Shown: positions 8,937-17,760, counted from the stretch's first letter. The stretch: 20,048 nt of DNA from Chara braunii (GCA_003427395.1 BFEA01000207.1:45652-65699), one strand, 5' to 3'. The notes: generated by a model not told the origin, from the sequence alone. Numbers and translations: made by a program.

Positions 8937-9060
8937 AACGTTGCCACTTGTACGCACCTGGATTTTTTTTTCTTTCTAACGTTGCCACTTGTACGCACCT
9001 TCGTACGACTACGAGTCGTACTCCTGTACTCGTACGCTACTCGTATGCTAGGGGCCCGTA
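8937..9060. repeat. Direct repeat plus GTACG-rich hairpin cluster
   Basis: AACGTTGCCACTTGTACGCACCT occurs at 8937-8959 and again at 8978-9000, each next to a T-rich tract. Immediately after is a perfect hairpin GTACGACT-ACG-AGTCGTAC (9003-9021). The word GTACG or CGTAC recurs several more times up to 9060. The density of this self-complementary pentamer is far above expectation. Confidence 0.75.
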
Positions 9061-9340
9061 CGACTTTTTCTTTTTTCTTTTTTTTTCTTAAATCTGCTAT
9101 TTATTTTTATTTTTTTCATAAAGTTATAATAAGAATCTGTAGATGATGCTCAACCGAATGTTACTTGTTTTGTGCTATTGCAGCACATATGTTTTTTTCG
9201 GAGTTTCCCGTACAAGTTCCCGTACAAATATTGCCTGTATGTTTCATAAGGAAACACCCCGTATGTGTACGTTCGGTAACGCAATTTTTTTTTTCTTTTC
9301 CCCTAGGTAATTCAAAACTATTTTATTATGTTCATTTAAC

Positions 9341-9413
9341 TGGAGATGGATCCGAACTTAAAGGGGTCTGTATTTCAACAGTTCATTTGGTGTACCAACT
9401 GAGCTAGGCCCAT
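9341..9413 (-). other. tRNA-like sequence with exact A-box consensus
   Basis: The minus strand reads TAGCTCAGTTGG, a perfect A-box. A CTGT-TGAAAT-ACAG anticodon-like arm follows, with GAA in the loop as in tRNA-Phe. A weaker B-box-like AGTTCGGATCC follows at tRNA spacing. The acceptor ends do not pair and the T-stem is poor, so I favour a tRNA pseudogene or SINE head over a functional tRNA. Confidence 0.5.
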
Positions 9414-9547
9414 AGGTGCATACGCGTTCATTTCTATGTTGCCGGATTTTGCATTTACAAACCTGAGCAGGTCAGCTGCATATATTGGAGAATCAATTAA
9501 AGATCATCATTAAACATCAAATTATTACATTTTTGATAAAATCTTTT

Positions 9548-9686
9548 TTTTATTATTGATATTGGATTAAATTTATTGTATTAGTAAATCCAATATCAAT
9601 AATAAAATTGATCAGTAATGAATAATATGCAAAATTTAATTTATAGATAAAATTAAAATTTGCATATTATTGATTACTTATCAATC
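9548..9686. repeat. Two adjacent AT-rich hairpins
   Basis: Arms 9548-9570 and 9585-9607 pair over about 22 bp, and the TATTATTGATATTGGATT block is perfect. Arms 9607-9642 and 9650-9686 pair over about 36 bp around a loop of about 7 bases. The two structures are directly adjoining. This is much more AT-rich than the rest of the window and resembles organellar intergenic DNA or the stem-loops of an AT-rich transposon. Confidence 0.75.
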
Positions 9687-9727
9687 TTTTTATCTATATA
9701 ATAATTTATTAAAAATGAATAAAATAT

Positions 9728-10161
9728 TTCCCATTTTTCTTTTCCTCCAATTTCTGTTTTCACTTTTCGATGTTGCCGAGTTTTGCATTTGTCAAACCTG
9801 AGCAGGTCATTTATTAAATTAGACATGTAGAATGTTGTGTAGTGGTGCCATTCCATGTGCCTAGATGCGCTAATGCCCTGGATGAAAAGATGGAGGCCCC
9901 GAAAAGATAGATTGGCAAACATTATTTTATTTAGTACCTGACTCTTCCCATTTTTCTNTTCCTCCAATTTCTGTTTTCACTTTTTGATGTTGCCGAGTTT
10001 TGCATTTGTCAAACCTGAGCAGGTTATTTATTAAATTAGACATGTAGAATGTTGTGTAGTGGTGCCATTCCATGTGCCTAGATGCGCTAATGCCCTGGAT
10101 GAAAAGATGGAGGCCCCGAAAAGATAGATTGGCAAACATTATTTTATTTAGTACCTGACTC
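9728..10161. repeat. 217-bp tandem duplication
   Basis: 9728-9944 and 9945-10161 match almost perfectly. I see two substitutions and one N, at 9958. Each unit contains a sub-motif TGTTGCCGAGTTTTGCATTT followed by AAACCTGAGCAGGT. That sub-motif also appears alone at 9431-9475 and 10262-10340 and, degenerate, near 10370-10409. The duplication therefore sits in a larger dispersed array. Confidence 0.95.
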
Positions 10162-10257
10162 CAGTGTGCACAATGTTAAAATGCACGTCGACAAGGACCG
10201 CGACCTCATGGTTTCAAAAGTTTTGGTCTGTCCTTAGGCATCTGATTAAATTTAATT

Positions 10258-10409
10258 TTTTTCCTCGAATTTCTATTTTCACTTTTCAATGTTGCCGGTT
10301 TTTGCATTTGCAAACCTGAGCATGTCATTTATTAAATCAAAATATTTAAATTTTATTTCACTTTTTCTTGTCCTCAAATTTATATTTTCACTTTTCCGAG
10401 TTTTCCCTT
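10258..10409. repeat. Degenerate copies of the 217-bp unit motif
   Basis: A TTCTATTTTCACTTTTCAAT run followed by GTTGCCGG.TTTTGCATTT and CAAACCTGAGCA.GTCATTTA is the same motif order as in 9728-10161. A shorter version (TTATATTTTCACTTTTCCGA) ends at about 10409, directly against the reverse transcriptase relic. This marks where the intron ORF sequence is cut off. Confidence 0.75.
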
Positions 10410-10421
10410 CAGAGTTCGTTT

Positions 10422-11375
10422 TCAATTCTGTATTTCTTTGAAAATCGAAACCAGCATTTTAACTCCCTTCGAGCCTTTGCCAAGGTGGAGAACGTCATGT
10501 GCTAAGAAATGGAATCCTTCTCCCGTAGTGACTATGCGAGTTTGATCAGGCACAAAGTGCAGGCCCATGGGTTGGCGCCATCGTGATAGGAACCCTTGAG
10601 CGCCCTGAACAACTCTTCGGGCCTTGTGAAGAACAACGAAATCATCGACGTATCTTACTAGGATAACTCGGCCTTCGGCCGCCTGTTGCTCAGCCCACTC
10701 ATTCAAAGTATTCTCCATTTTGTGCAAAGCAATGTTGGTCAGTAAAGGCGATATAACTTGAGGAACGCCAAAGTTGTATATAGTTATAGGCAGTCGAAGG
10801 CCGAAACCAGTCATAATGTTTGCTTTTAACAAGGCCTTAATCTGATTCCTCATCACAGGACATGTGTCTAGCTTTTCCAAGAGGCACGAAGTGTTGATTC
10901 GATCAAAGCATTTCGCAATGTCGGCGTCACCCACATATTTGGCTCTAATGGCTCTAGCCAGAGCTTCCATGGCATCTTGACAACCACGTCCTGGCCTAAA
11001 TCCATAAAAGTGAGGTTCAAAATGGTCTTCCCATTCAGGTTCTAGAACCATTTTACCTAATACCTGTTTAGCTCGATCCGCAAGAAAAAGGAAGTGGTTC
11101 CGATCCGTCCAAGTTTGGCCATCGAACTTCAGTGTTCGAACTAATTCCATTTTTCCTCTCGCTGAAGAGTTGTCCATAGTGACACGTCGAACGGCTAACA
11201 ATCTGGCGTGTAAACTTTGTACCAGTCTTGTCTGAAGTGCACGCATCTTACCATAATTCTTTGAAAGTGAGGCCTTGTAAATCCTGGTCTGGAATCTAAA
11301 GACAAAACTCTCGACTGAAGTCCAAGGAATTTTGCCCCAGTAGTCCGTTTGAACATTTAAATACATTCTACTCAT
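10422..11375 (-). pseudogene. Truncated group II intron reverse transcriptase/maturase ORF
   Basis: This 317-codon frame encodes a group II intron-encoded protein of the bacterial/organellar LtrA type, which copies its intron RNA and aids its splicing. Residues 13-67 match the N-terminal domain (W..IPW, FQTRIYKAS, LLAVRRVT). RT blocks follow: YGFRPGRG (124-131), DADIAKCFD (150-158), VPQVISPLL (204-212), and YVDD (242-245) in place of the usual YADD. A GL.F.PDQTR block follows at 271-280. Three defects are visible. The PKPG..RPLGIP block that should precede residue 99 is absent. Two glycines are missing from the usual PQGG motif. The protein stops before the maturase X and HNH domains, where the repeat array begins. 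I see no intron domain V downstream. It is a relic, probably of organellar origin and moved to the nucleus, although the frame remains open. Confidence 0.85.
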
Positions 11376-11572
11376 ATTTCAATTCACAAGTATTATATAA
11401 ATCCTAAGTCTACCCCCATATTTCCTGTTGTCTTTGTTAAATTCGAAAACAAAACATATAAGATAAAAAAATCTATTTAAAGTATATATTTTCCAGGCAG
11501 GGCATCGGGAAACGACTGGAATATGGACACAGTGACGGACCGCTTGACCACATGTGAAGTATTGCATTCATC
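11376..11572. other. AT-rich flank upstream of the RT relic
   Basis: The minus-strand upstream region has no recognisable group II 5' consensus (GTGYG) and no open frame continuing the RT. It ends at a poly(T) at 11573 that belongs to a separate retroelement tail. Confidence 0.35.
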
Positions 11573-11632
11573 TTTTTTTTTTTTTTTTATCAAATCACCT
11601 GCTGCAAGCATCACCCTCAGCAGCGAGGAAAG
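11573..11632 (-). mobile_element. Poly(A)-tailed retroelement 3' end, diverged copy
   Basis: A 16-base poly(T) (11573-11588) is followed by ATCAAATCACCTGCTGCAAG and CATCACCCTCAGCAG. This is similar in order and words to the tails at 245-318 and 11980-12060. On the minus strand it is a 3' end with a poly(A). It is more diverged than the other two, and only the tail is recognisable. Confidence 0.45.
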
Positions 11633-11717
11633 CCCATTCGCTACTCGCAAAAGACTCTGTCAAAGGATCCTGCTTTGTAGGTAGAGGAGGCGCGGGAGGG
11701 GGGGGGGGAGGAGGAAG

Positions 11718-11861
11718 AAGGGGGGGTGATACTACCCTCTTCCCCTGAAGTCAAGATTTCCTCACCTGGTATCCATTCCCCATAGGGGGGGAGAAGGGGG
11801 GGATGAAACTACCGTCTTCCCCTGAGGTCATCATTCCCTCACCTGGTATCCATTTCCGATC
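11718..11861. repeat. 77-bp tandem repeat, two diverged copies
   Basis: GGGGGTGATACTACC and CTTCCCCTGA.GTCA, then CCTCACCTGGTATCCATT, occur at 11718-11783 and again at 11796-11861 (offset 77). G-rich tracts separate the copies, with runs of nine to ten G near 11699. No gene is present. Confidence 0.85.
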
Positions 11862-11979
11862 AGGGGCGCATCGAGTTCATGGGAAGATGGAAGCAGGGAA
11901 AGTTGAAAACATATGGACATGTTACAGACATGCAGACAGACATGCGGACTGTGTTCTACGAACTGCTCAGAGTTTAGTC

Positions 11980-12060
11980 TTTTTTTTTTTTTTGAAACAG
12001 CCCAGGTGATTGCTAGAGGTGCTGATAAGAGCAGACACTTCTAGCAGGCCCGGGGAGGCT
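11980..12060 (-). mobile_element. Poly(A)-tailed retroelement 3' end, copy 2 (possible LINE 3' terminus)
   Basis: The minus strand reads a CCGGGCCTGCTAGA block, TGCTCTTATCA, a short spacer, then a poly(A) of 14 (plus-strand T run 11980-11993). The same blocks form copy 1 at 245-318. It lies about 460 bp beyond the last LINE codon and on the same strand. It may therefore be the LINE's own 3' end, which would make copy 1 a short LINE or LINE-dependent SINE copy. A second non-LTR insertion in the same orientation is the alternative. Confidence 0.55.
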
Positions 12061-12087
12061 CCATCAATTGGTGGGGAGCATCACCTG

Positions 12088-12156
12088 CTGGAAAACGGGT
12101 CCAACGTCCCTTACTTGCAGCAAAGTCCCTGTACTGGAAAACGGGTCCAGTGTCCC
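12088..12156. repeat. Short direct repeat CTGGAAAACGGGTCCA
   Basis: CTGGAAAACGGGTCCA followed by AYGTCCC or GTGTCCC occurs at 12088-12110 and 12134-12156, 46 bp apart. It falls in the presumed 3' untranslated part of the minus-strand LINE. Tandem short repeats are common in LINE 3' UTRs. Confidence 0.7.
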
Positions 12157-12515
12157 ATAACAAGACTTTTCATTCCTCCCTAAAATGTGGCCTGATCGGG
12201 GCGTCGGGGGGGAGCCACTGGGGGGCACCAGTAAGCTCTCCCGCATTCACCCAGACCCTGCCCTCCATCTACTGCCCCTACTGCCCCTACTTCCCCTTAC
12301 TTCCTCATGACCGAAAACAGGGATTTTTACATCATACTGGGAATAACTAAGGAGGTCTGAGAAGGTCTGAGAATGTCTGGGAAAAACATTTTACGAAACC
12401 GCCAGAGATCTTCCAAAATGAGTAGTGAGACGTAATTGAGATGTAATTGAGAGATGTTGAAAGAGATTGAAGGAATGCGGACTGGGAAAATCTGCAACAC
12501 GACTATTAAAAAGCT
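12157..12515 (-). other. Presumed LINE 3' untranslated region
   Basis: No open frame is credible. Short reiterations occur (CTACTGCCCC repeated near 12270-12290; GGTCTGAGAA repeated near 12353-12374; GTAATTGAGA repeated at 12431-12455). Assignment to the LINE rests only on orientation and adjacency. Confidence 0.4.
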
Positions 12516-13097
12516 CTAGGCCCCAAAAAATTCCTCCAGGGCCAAAGGGTGAGGCGGGAAAGGGTCGCCGAAGTCCTGCGCAGATCGTAAGTGTACTCCG
12601 GGGTCCACCCTGGTCCAATCGTTGAAATGGAGCTGATAATCTCTTTCCAGTTGCCTGTCTTGCTCTTCTTGTCCTTCCCGGTTTCTGTCCAAGTTGCCTC
12701 CTTGTCCTTCCCCCTGGTCCCGCCTGTCTCCAGACCAGCTCACTTTCGCGACCTATCCCTCCCTTTCCCCCCCCAGCCAACCTTCACAGAAGCGGGAGAT
12801 GATACGTTGGATGTCCCCCCGGCTGTGCGCCTGGCGCAGTTTTTCCCTAGTGCTGTGCCATTGTGCCATAATCTCGTTTTGAAAGAGCGACCGTATTTGG
12901 TCTGTAAGCTCCCCCTCTTCTACTCTTGCCCCTTCCAATTCCAGGGCACATCGTCGCCACCAGAGGGTCCAAAGAATTGTACGCCGGCCCAAGGAGAACA
13001 TATTGGTTACAAAAGCGTTTTCACAGCAAGGGGGGCAATATCCCAAAAGAAGTGCCCTCCAGTCCCAAGGCCATAATGAGCCTGGGACAATATGCCG
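12516..13097 (-). pseudogene. LINE ORF2: C-terminal tail
   Basis: The frame continues unchanged past the TGA at 13098-13100. It contains TILWTLWWRRCALELEG, typical of the helical segment after the zinc knuckle in plant LINEs, then a stop at 12753-12755. The same frame then runs on through a Gln/Glu/Asp/Arg-rich stretch (about DRRDQGEGQGGNLDRNREGQ) to a TAG at 12516. Whether the natural stop is at 12753 or 12516 cannot be decided from one copy. Confidence 0.65.
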
Positions 13098-14933
13098 TCA
13101 GATCCTGTCCCACCATCTCCAGAGCAGGACAGTTGCCGGGCATTGCAAGAAGATGTGCTCAATCGTCTCCGGGCGCTTCTTTCCGGGGAAGTTTTGGAGG
13201 CAGGCCCGACACCAGGGGAGTGCTCTTCCTTGTTGCTCGAGCTGCGTATGATCTATCAACCAATTTTTCGTCGGCGGGCAGCGGTGAAAGATCTGCCATT
13301 GAAGGGCAAAGATTTTCGCCGGCCGTGTGTGATACCCATTGAACCATTTAATAGGTCGGAGTGTACTGTGGTCTACATTTAAATGGCGCTGCCATCTATC
13401 CACCACCACATCGCGCAACCCGCGCTTGGGCCTTAGCATCCGGTACATGGATTTTGTTTTCAGTGTGGCTAGGTGGACCGTGTTTCCCTCCCCCNGTCCC
13501 CGTCCTCTTTTGCCCTCCCATGACCATTTCCATTCCTGAGGGTCAAGGGGGAGGTTCTCAATCGGGGTCGTTGGCCGAAACGCTCTCCAGCCTTTCCCTT
13601 CGTCCAACATCCGGATACGGTGGACCTCTGATTTTTGTTTCCAGACGAAGGGCTGGTTGTTTCCTTGGGGCTGTCCTGAGTCTGTAACAGCGTAACATTC
13701 CACCAGGACTTGTGTCTGATCTACTAGGTGTACGAGGCCGATTTGTGAGTNATGGCTAGGCAGTCCCACCCAATCATCTTCTTCCACTGCTGGACCCTNC
13801 TTAAGNCTGGCGTACCAGTGTATAGGAAAGCTTTCAATAAGATCTTCCATGGTAGCCTCGAGGGAGTGGCAGTAGCGCAGGCAACTTTTCATCTTTGCAG
13901 CACTTTTCCAATCTCCCTGTGCCTCATCCCATAGGTCCCCCACCCTCAGCACCCCATGTTTTGCCCAGATTCTCCAAGGGGAGTCCAAGCAATTTCTCAC
14001 CTGTCCAAAGGAATCTGTGATTAGTCGATTGCCGAACAGTGGTTGCCTGACTATCTCCTCCCATCTGTCCGGGGCGGGACGGGCGGGGAGTGGGAGTCTC
14101 CTCCACGTGCGCAGGAGACGTATCCAGTGTTCGTCCACTGGGTCCCCGCTCCTGTACTTTCTGGAGAGTCGCCAGTACCTATCCTCGAGCCATATGAGAG
14201 GGTCTATTTCTGGCGGGGTTTCCGAGGCCAAAGCCGCGATTTGCGTCAGTGCCAGAGGGACCCAAGGGAAGGAGGGTTCAAAGATAATGTGTTGAATCCA
14301 ATGGATACTTAAGGCCTGAAACTGTGTGGGAGGGTCCACAATCCCGAGCCCGCCCCTGACCTTCGGCTGGACCACGGAGTCCCATGCCACCCAGCTGATG
14401 GCATGGGTATTGCTACTGTCCCCTCTCCACAGGAAAGCCGCCAACTGTTGCTTGAGCGTCTTAAGTCCCCCTTTGCTTATGGGCCAAAGGATGACCCGAT
14501 ACCAAAGAGTGGCAAGCACAACGTTATTAATGACGAGGGCCCGCCCGAAAATCGAAGTGTGCTTGTGGTTCCATTGCAACAGTTTGGCCTGTGCCGGTCT
14601 AATCAGCCATTCGTCATTTGTGGCAGGCTTCCCTTTGGTGGTGAGGGACGCACCTAGAACGCGAAGGGGGTCGTCCGGGGGAAGCCAAGTAATGCACGGG
14701 GTTTTTGGCGGTCTGCCTCCCTGATGGTGCAGCCACCATGCCACTGTTTTTTGCCCCCAATTAACAGTCATATCTGACACGCGACCGAATCGATTCATAA
14801 GGGCCTGGATCTCCACCATGTTTTGTACAATTGCCTCCATCAGAACAGTTAAATCATCTGCAAACAAAGAGCAGATGGGCACTGATTCCTTCGGGATATT
14901 GGGGATCCTGATGCGTGTTAGGTCTTTGTTGTG
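13098..14933 (-). pseudogene. LINE ORF2: RT catalytic FADD box through zinc knuckle
   Basis: Same frame as the RT part at 14934-15593, separated from it only by the TGA. It begins with SLFADDLTVL, the second catalytic Asp pair (about 14853-14864). It continues through VNWGQKT, RVLGASLT and LLQWNHKHTSIFGRALVINNV, the usual thumb and downstream blocks of plant LINEs. Near 13180-13420 is the zf-RVT region: YHTRPAKIFALQWQIFHRC, then WCRAC...EHIFLQC with CxxC and HxxxxC spacing. It ends at a TGA at 13098-13100. About 594 codons remain open, long for a dead element, so the insertion is not very old. Confidence 0.88.
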
Positions 14934-15853
14934 TCATAGGTTGGCTGAAAGGGCTTCCATGATGACCAGAAAGAGATAAGGGGCGATGGGGTCTCCTTGC
15001 CTGACCGACCGTTGGAGCTCAAAGGGGGGTGCCATAGAACCATTTACTTGGACACGGGTGGTGGAATTTTTGTGTAGGATGCCTACCCATCTTCTAAAGC
15101 CTGACCCGAAATTCATTTTTTCCAAGCACTTATCTAAAAAGATCCAGTCGACGTGATCATAGGCTTTCTCGAAATCAATAAAGACAATCGCNNCGTTTGC
15201 CCGGTTCCGGCGTGCTAGACAGACGATTNCGTTTATCAACAGGATATTTTCNTGTATATTCCGACCAGTCNNGAANCCCGTNTGCNCTNGATGAATCACG
15301 TCTTTCAGAATCTCGGNCATTCGGTTCGCCAAGGCTTTGGAGAGGATTTTGTAAACGACTGTGAGCAGGGTAATCGGTCTGTAGTTCCTAATGTTCATCT
15401 TNTCCCCTTTTTTGTACAACAGAGNCANCACTNCTTGTCCCACTATTTCCCCCATTTCCCCATCCTCCCAGACCTGCTGGTAAAATGCCCATAGGTCTGT
15501 ACTCAATGCGGGCCACATTGTTTCCCAAAACTCCTTCGGGAACCGTCTACGCCCGGTGTTTTTTCTTCTTGCATCTGAAGAAGTGCTGCCCATAGCTCGT
15601 CTTTTGTCAGGGGCCGTTCCAAATGCTCTTTCTGCGCGGGGGAGCGGCGTTTATCCATAGGCTCTAGAAATTCTTTTACTTCTTGCATCCAGGCCTGCCT
15701 CCCCCCGTGGGGCCAGGAGTTGAGATTCGTAAAGTTAAAGTTTTTTGAAGAAGCTGCGTGTGATGAAAGTGCAATGTGCGGTGGTTGTTGCAATGATCTC
15801 ATTCCCTCGGTCCAAGTCATACAACGCTTCAATGTTCGTGCGTCTCGCACGGG
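14934..15853 (-). pseudogene. LINE ORF2: reverse transcriptase domain, 5' part
   Basis: The pre-RT block LTKDELWAALLQMQEEKTPG lies in one frame up to about 15550, then a frameshift leads to RRFPKEFWETMWPAL in the next. The RT blocks continue: a YKKG..INIRNYRPITLL-type block near 15400, GRNI.ENILL, IVFIDFEKAYDHVDW (first catalytic Asp, near 15170), and RSVRQGDPIAPYLF (about 15000). The frame ends at a TGA at 14934-14936, in a position where homologues read on into the FADD box. An additional segment in yet another frame (15735-15953; ARRTNIEALYDLD) is the preceding linker. This enzyme would copy LINE RNA at the nicked target. Confidence 0.88.
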
Positions 15854-15918
15854 CAGTCTGCCATGCTAAAGAAATGAGCGTCCATTGTGGCTTCCTTAGT
15901 GAATTTTGACATTTTGCC

Positions 15919-16690
15919 TCATATTCTGATGCCTTGCCATCTACGTTGTGCATGTTGGAAGAGTTTGGCCTTCACTGCCTGGATGTGCGCGGTGTGGAGA
16001 TGTGAGTCTACCTGGTGTTCCAGGTTGAGCAGTTCCTGATGGACCATGAATTCTTGTTGATGTCTTTGGGCTGCCTTTGCTTTAGAAAAATCTTTGCATT
16101 TCTTGGCTAAGAAAAAGAGATCGTTGTTGAACCATGTAGAGAACGACTCGAAATGGCCCCTCTGTTGGCGCCAGAACTGCCACTCGGACTGGATCATCTG
16201 TGTGAATTGGTGGTCAAGTAATAGCGAGGTATTTAATTTGAAGAAACCGGGTCCTTGATCCGGTCTTTTCCGCATCGTAAGTATTATCCCACAGGTCTTG
16301 TGATCCAAACCTGGGTGCGNACTACGCGGGAGGANGGCTGCCCATCNGAGGGCACCTTCTAAGTCATTTGAGAGAAATATGAGGTCAATCCGTGACTTGG
16401 ACAGCCTGGCCGNATCGCTATCCCGGACACAGGAGAAGGTTCGGTCNGTGGGATGCAGGCGGCGGAAAGTGTCGAAGACCGCCAGACCCTCGCACAAATC
16501 CGCGATCATTTGCTCGTCCTCTTCTGCTGCAAAGGAGGGGGATCCCAGAGGGTTTCATCTATCGAGCCCTCTTTCTGGGGCGGCATTAAAATCCCCTGCA
16601 ATAACCAGCGGGATACCATCAGGAACGCGTGCCCCCGCGTCGATGAATTTTTTTGAAACAAGTGCAGACGCGGCAGGGTTTGCGTTCAAA
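15919..16690 (-). pseudogene. LINE ORF2: APE endonuclease C-terminal half
   Basis: Apurinic-endonuclease-like domain that nicks the target DNA to prime LINE reverse transcription. Upstream of the in-frame TGA at 16555-16557, the frame reads VPDGIPLVIAGDFNAAPE, containing the GDFN motif (16585-16596). Downstream it reads FDTFRRLHP, SRIDLIFLS (the typical RIDhIl block) and LDHKTCGI, which stands where LINEs have SDH-centred catalytic residues. A linker follows with coiled-coil-like charge (FSKAKAAQRHQQEF). The N-terminal catalytic Asn/Glu region is missing. Ambiguous bases fall inside three codons. Confidence 0.8.
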
Positions 16691-17231
16691 AAGGATAAAC
16701 TAAATGAGAAAAGTGCGACTCAAGCATGGCGCACCTTTGAAAAGGCCCAAAAAAAAAAAAAGGGTGGGAGGGGGGACTCCGAAACTGTGGCTGTGACACA
16801 CTTTTAGTTTGAAATAGGCAAGAAAAGACAAAGCCGCCCCGGCATCATGGTGTGAGTTCCGAAATGTGCAAGTTTAGCGGCAGTCTAAAACTGCGCCAGT
16901 CATTGCCCGCACTGGCGCTTGCCAGATTTAGGGGGCTCACCTTTTTTGCTCCATTTCTGGAACTGCTGAATTTGCCTATTCTGGACGATGGGCGTGACTC
17001 CAACGTACTCTCCCCCTTGAGAAAAAGAAAAGGCACCCGGCACAACACTGGCCCCCCTCCCTGCCTGCTAAAAACCTGACACGCCTTTTGGAAAGTTGCA
17101 CAAACAAAAACGAAAAAAAGTCACATGCTTGAATCGCCTTTTCAAAATGGTCGGAACTTTTTTCCCAATTGAAACTCAATGGACTGAAATGTACTTTACG
17201 AAGTTTCGTCTTTAACCCTTCTTTTTTTAGG
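16691..17231. other. No gene; one hairpin
   Basis: A poly(A) of about 13 at 16749-16761 is followed by G-rich sequence. At 16893-16918 a hairpin pairs GCGCCAGT with ACTGGCGC over a 10-base loop, with weaker pairing beyond (TCTAAAACTG and CTTGCCAGATTTAG). No endonuclease N-terminus or LINE ORF1 is detectable here. Confidence 0.45.
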
Positions 17232-17279
17232 GTCTCGCAGCTAAGTGGAACAAATGTCTCACGGTTAAGTGGAACAAAG
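17232..17279. repeat. 24-bp tandem repeat GTCTCRCRGYTAAGTGGAAC
   Basis: Two adjacent 24-base units (17232-17255 and 17256-17279) differ at about five positions. Both contain TAAGTGGAACAAA. They follow a short poly(T). Function unknown. Confidence 0.75.
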
Positions 17280-17474
17280 CTACAGGGCTTACTTCCCTGC
17301 TACAGCAGAGTAGGTAGGCACATACATCCCTTCACAAACCGTACCCTGCATTTGACTTGGTAATATCTTGTATTTAGTATTTACGAATTTTATTATATTA
17401 CATACTGTTTTTTTCTGGGGGGGGGGTGAAGTGTTTGCATACTTTTTTTTAAGCCTCCAACAAGGGAACATGCA

Positions 17475-17510
17475 GGTGGGTGCACCCACCAGCAGGTGCG
17501 ATACCTGCTA
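17475..17510. repeat. Two adjoining perfect palindromes
   Basis: GGTGGGTGCACCCACC (17475-17490) is perfectly self-complementary. It is followed at once by the hairpin AGCAGGT-GCGAT-ACCTGCT (17491-17509). AGCAGGTGGGTG recurs at 17512-17523. CAGGTG words are frequent in the retroelement tails of this window, so this may be a degraded tail. Confidence 0.7.
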
Positions 17511-17699
17511 CAGCAGGTGGGTGATACCAGCCAGAGGTCAGCCCATAGCATCAGGACCGAGTTTCTTCGATGGGCCAGTCACTGTGCCTCCCCTCCTGTC
17601 CCCTCTCCCTATGAAAATCAGCAGTCTCTGCTCAATGCCACTCGGGGGGACCAATGTCATATCTCTAGGTGGCAGGCGCCAAGCTTGCCCAGGACGGTA

Positions 17700-17758
17700 C
17701 ATGTGGCCAATGGGGATTGAACCCAAGACCTCCTGAATGCCACTTGCATGGTACTTTT
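17700..17758 (-). other. tRNA-like 3' half (SINE or tRNA relic)
   Basis: On the minus strand, AGGAGGTCTTGGGTTCAATCC is a variable-loop plus T-arm sequence with a good B-box (GGTTCAATCC) and a TGGG/CCCA stem. No A-box with correct spacing is convincing. It is probably a tRNA-derived SINE fragment. Confidence 0.4.
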
Positions 17759-17760
17759 CT

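Larger units (their letters stand above)
12516..16690 (-). mobile_element. 5'-truncated non-LTR retrotransposon (plant/L1-like LINE), ORF2 relic
   Basis: Read on the minus strand, the parts lie in the order of a LINE ORF2: APE-type endonuclease (from about 16690), linker, reverse transcriptase, long C-terminal region and CCHC-like zinc knuckle, ending at about 12516. The sequence lacks ORF1 and the first part of the endonuclease; similarity fades at about 16690, consistent with incomplete target-primed reverse transcription. At least three frameshifts (about 15925, 15735 and 15550) and stops at 16555-16557, 14934-14936, 13098-13100 and 12753-12755 show it is dead. Many N bases around 13496-16446 reduce certainty. 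No RNase H domain is evident. The 3' UTR may run on to the poly(A) at 11980. Confidence 0.9.

Noticed and set aside
9728-10340. CRISPR-like repeat-spacer array
   Set aside because: Unequal spacing, long units, diverged copies and eukaryotic context; it is a tandem duplication of a dispersed motif.
12591-14724. Several plus-strand open frames of 80-160 codons opposite the LINE
   Set aside because: They are shadows of the minus-strand LINE coding frame.
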